Shown: positions 60,198 through 64,000 of the stretch, in pieces | Layout of the letters: every line of letters starts with the position of its first letter | How positions within the stretch are numbered: position 1 is the stretch's first letter | Source of the DNA: Bacillus sp. AFS055030 | Lineage (GTDB): Bacteria; Bacillota; Bacilli; Bacillales; Bacillaceae_G | Direction of reading: 5' to 3' | DNA length: 64,000 nucleotides | Assembly: GCF_002574545.1 (NCBI RefSeq) | Contig: NZ_NUGT01000017.1 | Span: 182,527 to 246,526, forward strand | Made by a program: the position numbers and the translations under genes | The notes under the pieces: generated by a model | Told to the model about the DNA's origin: nothing | What the model saw: only the letters and a program-made list of their open reading frames with translations | Database searches by the model: none

Positions 60198-61199
60198 ATG
60201 ATTCAAATAAATAATGTAAGTAAAACATACAAGGGTAAAAAGGGCACAGTTACCGCAGTACAAAATGTTTCGTTAAATATTGAAGCAGGTGAAATTTTTG
60301 GCATGATCGGATATAGCGGCGCAGGGAAAAGTACGTTATTACGTATGCTGAATGGACTTGAATCACCTACAACAGGTGAAGTTATTATTAATGGTCAATC
60401 GATCTCTAAATGCTCATCTAATCAGTTAAGAAAAGCAAGACAGAAAATAGGAATGATTTTTCAGCATTTTAATTTATTGTGGTCAAGAACTGTATTAGAA
60501 AATATACTTTTCCCACTTGAAATTGCTAAAGTTCCAAAAAAGGAAAGCATTAATCGTGCGAAAGAATTAATTAAACTTGTTGGTCTTGAAGGTAGAGAAA
60601 ATGCTTATCCTTCTGAACTGAGTGGAGGTCAAAAGCAACGTGTCGGAATTGCAAGAGCACTTGCTAATAATCCAGATGTTCTTTTATGTGATGAAGCGAC
60701 TTCTGCACTAGATCCAGAAACAACGGATTCAATATTAGCTTTACTAACTAATATAAATAAACAGCTTGGCATTACAATTATCCTAATTACTCATGAAATG
60801 CATGTCATTCAAAAAATCTGTCAAAGAGTAGCTGTAATGGAAAACGGAAGTGTAGTAGAAGAAGGCCATGTTGTTGATGTATTTACTCGTCCTAAACAAG
60901 CAATTACAAAGAAATTTGTGACGCAAATCAAAGGCGATGAAGGTGAAGTAATTTCTCATGGTGATGGGAAGGATAATACTTACAAGCTTACCTTTAAAAA
61001 TGGTCAAGCAGATCAGCCACATATTTCTGAAGTTGTTAAGCATTTTGATATTGAGATTAACATTCTGCAAGGGAAAATTGTTCAAACTGCTGAAGGCTCT
61101 TATGGGACAATGAAGATTCAACTTGTTGGAGACATAAATAACATCAAAGAGGCAATTGCTTATTTAGAATCAAAACAAGTTGAAGTGGAGGTAGCATAA
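60198..61199 (+). CDS. metN: methionine ABC importer ATP-binding protein
   Basis: 333 residues. Walker A GYSGAGKST (about 38-46), signature LSGGQKQRVGIARAL and Walker B LLCDEATSALDP. A C-terminal NIL domain (about 255-333) binds methionine and inhibits transport when the cell is replete. RBS AAAGGAG. First gene of the metNPQ operon behind the SAM riboswitch; B. subtilis equivalents were named yusC, yusB and yusA. Confidence 0.97.
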   Translation: MIQINNVSKTYKGKKGTVTAVQNVSLNIEAGEIFGMIGYSGAGKSTLLRMLNGLESPTTGEVIINGQSISKCSSNQLRKARQKIGMIFQHFNLLWSRTVLENILFPLEIAKVPKKESINRAKELIKLVGLEGRENAYPSELSGGQKQRVGIARALANNPDVLLCDEATSALDPETTDSILALLTNINKQLGITIILITHEMHVIQKICQRVAVMENGSVVEEGHVVDVFTRPKQAITKKFVTQIKGDEGEVISHGDGKDNTYKLTFKNGQADQPHISEVVKHFDIEINILQGKIVQTAEGSYGTMKIQLVGDINNIKEAIAYLESKQVEVEVA

Positions 61200-61200
61200 G

Positions 61201-61869
61201 ATGACACAACTTTTTCCGAATGTTGATTGGGATGCAATGCTTTTAGCCACTCAAGAAACATTATTCATGACAGTAATAGCTGCACTTGCAACGTTCATTT
61301 TTGGACTAATAATAGGTTTATTCTTATTTTTAACTAGCAAAGATCAGCTTCTTGAAAATAAATTTTTTAATACTATCCTAGCAGCGTTTGTAAATATTTT
61401 TCGTTCAATACCGTTTATCATTTTAATCATTTTATTAATTCCATTTACCATCTTTATTCTTGACACTATGCTTGGAGCAAAAGCTGCATTACCAGCATTA
61501 ATAATTGGTGCTGCACCATTCTATGCAAGGATGGTTGAAATCGGATTACGTGAAATTGATAAAGGTGTAATCGAAGCTGCAAGAGCAATGGGAGCTAGTA
61601 CCTTTACAATCATCGTAAAAGTATTAATACCAGAAGCATTACCAGCAATTATTTCAGGTTTAACTGTTACTACAATCGCAATTGTTGGTTATACAGCAAT
61701 GGCTGGTGTAGTAGGTGGTGGTGGACTCGGTAACTTAGCATTTATGGAAGGGTACCAACGTTCAAATAACCAAGTAACACTTGTAGCGACAGTAATTATT
61801 TTATTAATCGTATTCATTCTTCAATTTATTGGTGATTTAGTAACAACAAAAATAGATAAAAGAGCTTAA
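61201..61869 (+). CDS. metP: methionine ABC importer permease
   Basis: 222 residues, five membrane helices. The ABC permease EAA loop EAARAMGASTFTIIVKVLIPEALP (in part) contacts MetN. The short MetI/MetP form. It starts 2 bp after metN, with GGAGG inside the end of metN. Homodimer in the membrane. Confidence 0.96.
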   Translation: MTQLFPNVDWDAMLLATQETLFMTVIAALATFIFGLIIGLFLFLTSKDQLLENKFFNTILAAFVNIFRSIPFIILIILLIPFTIFILDTMLGAKAALPALIIGAAPFYARMVEIGLREIDKGVIEAARAMGASTFTIIVKVLIPEALPAIISGLTVTTIAIVGYTAMAGVVGGGGLGNLAFMEGYQRSNNQVTLVATVIILLIVFILQFIGDLVTTKIDKRA

Positions 61870-61891
61870 TCATATAAGGGAGGAACTGACA

Positions 61892-62713
61892 GTGAATTTC
61901 AAAAAAATCGTAGGATTATTAGGAGCAGGTGTTTTAGCATTATCTTTAGCAGCATGTAATAAAGGTGGAGAAGATAAAAATAAGGAATTAGTGGTTGGTG
62001 CATCAAATGTACCGCACGCAGTTATTTTAGAACAAGCTAAGCCAATCCTTGAAAAAGAAGGAATTAATTTAAAAATTGTTAAATTCCAAGATTACGTTTT
62101 ACCAAATAAAGCACTAAATTCTAAAGAATTAGATGCAAACTATTTCCAACACATTCCATACTTAGAAGCTCAAATGAAAGAAAATGGTTACAAATTTGAA
62201 AACGCTGGTGGCATCCACATCGAGCCAATCGGAGTTTATTCTAAAAAATATAAGAGCTTAGATGATCTACCAAATGGAGCTAAAATTATCATGAGTAGCT
62301 CAGTAGCTGACCATGGTCGTATGTTAAGCTTATTACAGCATGAAGGTTTAATTAAACTTAAAGCTGGAGTAGATCCTACTACTGCTCAAATTAAAGACAT
62401 AGCAGAGAATCCAAAAAACCTAAAATTCCAAGCAGATGTTGACGCTGGTATGCTTCCGAAAGTTTATCAAAACAATGAAGGCGACGCAGTGTTAATTAAC
62501 ACAAACTACGCGATTGATGCTGGTTTAAACCCAATGAAAGATGCTATTGCTTTAGAAGGTAAAGAATCTCCATATGTAAACATTATTGCTGTTCGTAAAG
62601 GTGATAAAGATAAAAAAGAAATTAAAGAGCTTGTAAAAGTATTACACTCTAAAGAAATTCAAGATTTCATCATTAAAAAATATAAAGGTGCTGTAGTACC
62701 TGTAAGTCAATAA
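61892..62713 (+). CDS. metQ: methionine-binding lipoprotein
   Basis: 273 residues from GTG 61892 (GGGAGGA upstream). Lipobox LAAC with C22 as the lipidated residue. NlpA/MetQ family features: VGASNVPHAVIL, DANYFQHIPYL and VLINTNYAIDAG. It binds methionine (L, and in relatives D or sulfoxide) outside the membrane. Last gene of the operon. Confidence 0.96.
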   Translation: MNFKKIVGLLGAGVLALSLAACNKGGEDKNKELVVGASNVPHAVILEQAKPILEKEGINLKIVKFQDYVLPNKALNSKELDANYFQHIPYLEAQMKENGYKFENAGGIHIEPIGVYSKKYKSLDDLPNGAKIIMSSSVADHGRMLSLLQHEGLIKLKAGVDPTTAQIKDIAENPKNLKFQADVDAGMLPKVYQNNEGDAVLINTNYAIDAGLNPMKDAIALEGKESPYVNIIAVRKGDKDKKEIKELVKVLHSKEIQDFIIKKYKGAVVPVSQ

Positions 62714-62719
62714 TAAAAA

Positions 62720-62764
62720 TAGAGGGTACCCCAAGTAACTTTTGATGGGAACCCTCTTTTTTAT
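62720..62764. terminator. bidirectional terminator between metQ and 2-hydroxyacid dehydrogenase
   Basis: AGAGGGT-A-CCC pairs with GGGAACCCTCT, then six T; A-rich on the other side. Confidence 0.85.
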
Positions 62765-62766
62765 TT

Positions 62767-63738
62767 TTAATTCTTCACTAGAATTTGATTTACAGGTGAG
62801 ATTGGTGGTCGTTCAGCAATAACTTCAATAATATTTTTAGCTGCTATTTCCGACATAGCATCACGAGTTTCATATGTTGCATTTCCAATATGAGGTGTTA
62901 ATACAACATTTGTAAGTGATTTTAGTTCTTCTGTTATTTTTGGTTCGAATTCAAATACATCGAGAGCAGCGCCCGCAATAATACCTTCCTTTAATGCTTC
63001 TACTAATTCCTGTTCGTTCGCTAAAGGACCTCTAGCTGCATTGATAAAAAATGCCGAGTCTTTCATCTTGCAAAACTCTTCTTTACCAAATAAATGGTGT
63101 AGCTCAGGTTTATAAGGACAATGAAGGGTTATATAGTCAGAAGTCTGTAGAAGTTCATCCAGCGATACGTAAGTGGCATTTAATTGTTGTTCTAGTTCAT
63201 TACTCAATCTTCTTGGTTGATGATAAATAATATTCATATTAAACGCCTTAGCTCGTTTAGCTACTGCTTGTCCGATATTTCCAAAACCATAAATACCTAA
63301 AGTTTTTCCTGATACTTCTGTTCCTCTAAAGAATAATGGAGCCCATCCTTCAAAACCTTTTGTTCGGCAAAGTTCGTCTCCTTCGACTATTCTTCTGGAA
63401 ACAGCTAAGAGAATTCCTAAAGTTAGCTCAGCGGTAGCGTCTGTAGAAACGAGTGGAGTGTTTGTCACATGAATCCCCTTACTAGTTGCATAATCTACAT
63501 CGATATTATTAAATCCTGCTCCGTAATTAGCAATAATATTTACATTTTTAGCAGCATCAATTACTCTTTTTGTGATTGGAGTGGATAGTAAACTTAAAAT
63601 TGCATCTACCTCACTAACAAGTTCACACAATTCATCTTCTGTAATTAATTGCTCATTTTCATAAACAATAACATGATGATCTTTTAATAATTGCTCAGCC
63701 TTTTCTGGAATTTTCCCCGCTACTAAGATATGTGCCAA
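62767..63738 (-). CDS. D-isomer-specific 2-hydroxyacid dehydrogenase
   Basis: 323 residues. NAD fold GFGNIG (151-156), catalytic R236 (NAARGPLA), E265 (VFEFEP) and H283 (TPHIG). The family reduces 2-keto acids such as glyoxylate, hydroxypyruvate or 2-ketogluconate. After the first glycine motif the NAD(P)-selecting region reads YHQPRR; its arginines hint at NADPH use. Stands alone and is convergent with metQ. Confidence 0.92.
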   Translation of the reverse strand: MAHILVAGKIPEKAEQLLKDHHVIVYENEQLITEDELCELVSEVDAILSLLSTPITKRVIDAAKNVNIIANYGAGFNNIDVDYATSKGIHVTNTPLVSTDATAELTLGILLAVSRRIVEGDELCRTKGFEGWAPLFFRGTEVSGKTLGIYGFGNIGQAVAKRAKAFNMNIIYHQPRRLSNELEQQLNATYVSLDELLQTSDYITLHCPYKPELHHLFGKEEFCKMKDSAFFINAARGPLANEQELVEALKEGIIAGAALDVFEFEPKITEELKSLTNVVLTPHIGNATYETRDAMSEIAAKNIIEVIAERPPISPVNQILVKN

Positions 63739-64000
63739 ATTAGAAACCTTCTTTCAACAGTTTAATAATGGATTGTTAATGTTTTTATTATAAATGAAGT
63801 TTCAAGTTTTTGTTCACTTTAGTATTTGGTTAGTTTAAAGAATCTATTTATTTTTAAGATTTGTTATCAATGGGAAAAGCAGATCGTAGTCTGCTTCACC
63901 GTTGAAATAAAGCATAATCAATATAGAACAAACGGAAGTCTAATTGTGTATTTTAGCAAAAATTTAAAATGTAATTCTTAATAAGAGGTTCATGAGGAAG
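63739..64000. other. intergenic region at window end
   Basis: No gene recognised. A small dyad AAGCAGA/TCTGCTT (63877-63896) lacks a T tract. The last bases contain GAGG sequences that may precede a gene beyond the window. Confidence 0.4.

Overview
The window is low-GC chromosomal DNA from an endospore-forming member of the Bacillaceae. This is inferred from the cotJABC coat operon, a YtaF sporulation protein, Bacillus-type Shine-Dalgarno sequences with many TTG and GTG starts, FadR, Fur and MhqR style operators, an S-box riboswitch, and a block (45.4-62.7 kb) whose gene order follows the B. subtilis yus region. I cannot name the species. No rRNA, tRNA, insertion sequence, prophage or CRISPR array was seen.

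Layout. 0-1 kb: end of a chromate transporter pair. 1-7.1 kb: cydABCD, the bd-type quinol oxidase and its assembly ABC transporter, with a Rex-like operator upstream. 7.2-8.3 kb: a ring-cleavage/glyoxalase-family dioxygenase behind a perfect MhqR-type palindrome. 8.5-11.2 kb: a flavin amine oxidase followed by cotJABC. 11.3-16.3 kb: a gene remnant, a small membrane protein and a tellurite/stress cluster (two TerD proteins, a small HTH protein, YceG-like and YceH/TelA-like proteins). 16.5-20.7 kb: a Fur-boxed siderophore ABC importer. 20.9-31.5 kb: singletons (TatC, YtaF, a COG4705 membrane protein, MccF-like peptidase plus a decayed partial copy, Nudix, MapB, two VOC/oxidoreductase types, an ABC-F ATPase with a leader ORF and attenuator, a Gly-His-Gly-Pro repeat protein, a LOG-family protein). 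31.5-31.8 kb: a gene-free stretch with DnaA-box-like sites. 32-37.7 kb: two ABC-2 exporters, one beside a TetR repressor with inverted operators. 37.9-40.5 kb: kynUBA, converting tryptophan to anthranilate. 40.6-45.2 kb: a CDF metal exporter, a GDSL esterase-ABC operon and a formate/nitrite-type channel. 45.4-52.8 kb: DUF2573, proline dehydrogenase, YuzL and the fadNAE beta-oxidation operon with a FadR site. 53.3-57.2 kb: a large secreted subtilase interrupting the yus-like order. 57.6-62.7 kb: yusI-gcvH-yusF-yusE-yusD and the SAM-riboswitch-controlled metNPQ methionine importer. 62.8-63.7 kb: a 2-hydroxyacid dehydrogenase.

The strongest leads beyond routine annotation are: the 56-codon leader ORF plus intrinsic attenuator ahead of the ABC-F gene; the GHGP-repeat protein with an aromatic tail; the cluster of DnaA-box-like elements near 31.6-31.8 kb; the HTH gene standing where other Bacillus ter-like operons carry further genes; the isolated 1,267-residue subtilase inside conserved synteny; and a long unexplained hairpin at 16.4 kb. 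I did not find an unmistakable new multi-gene system.
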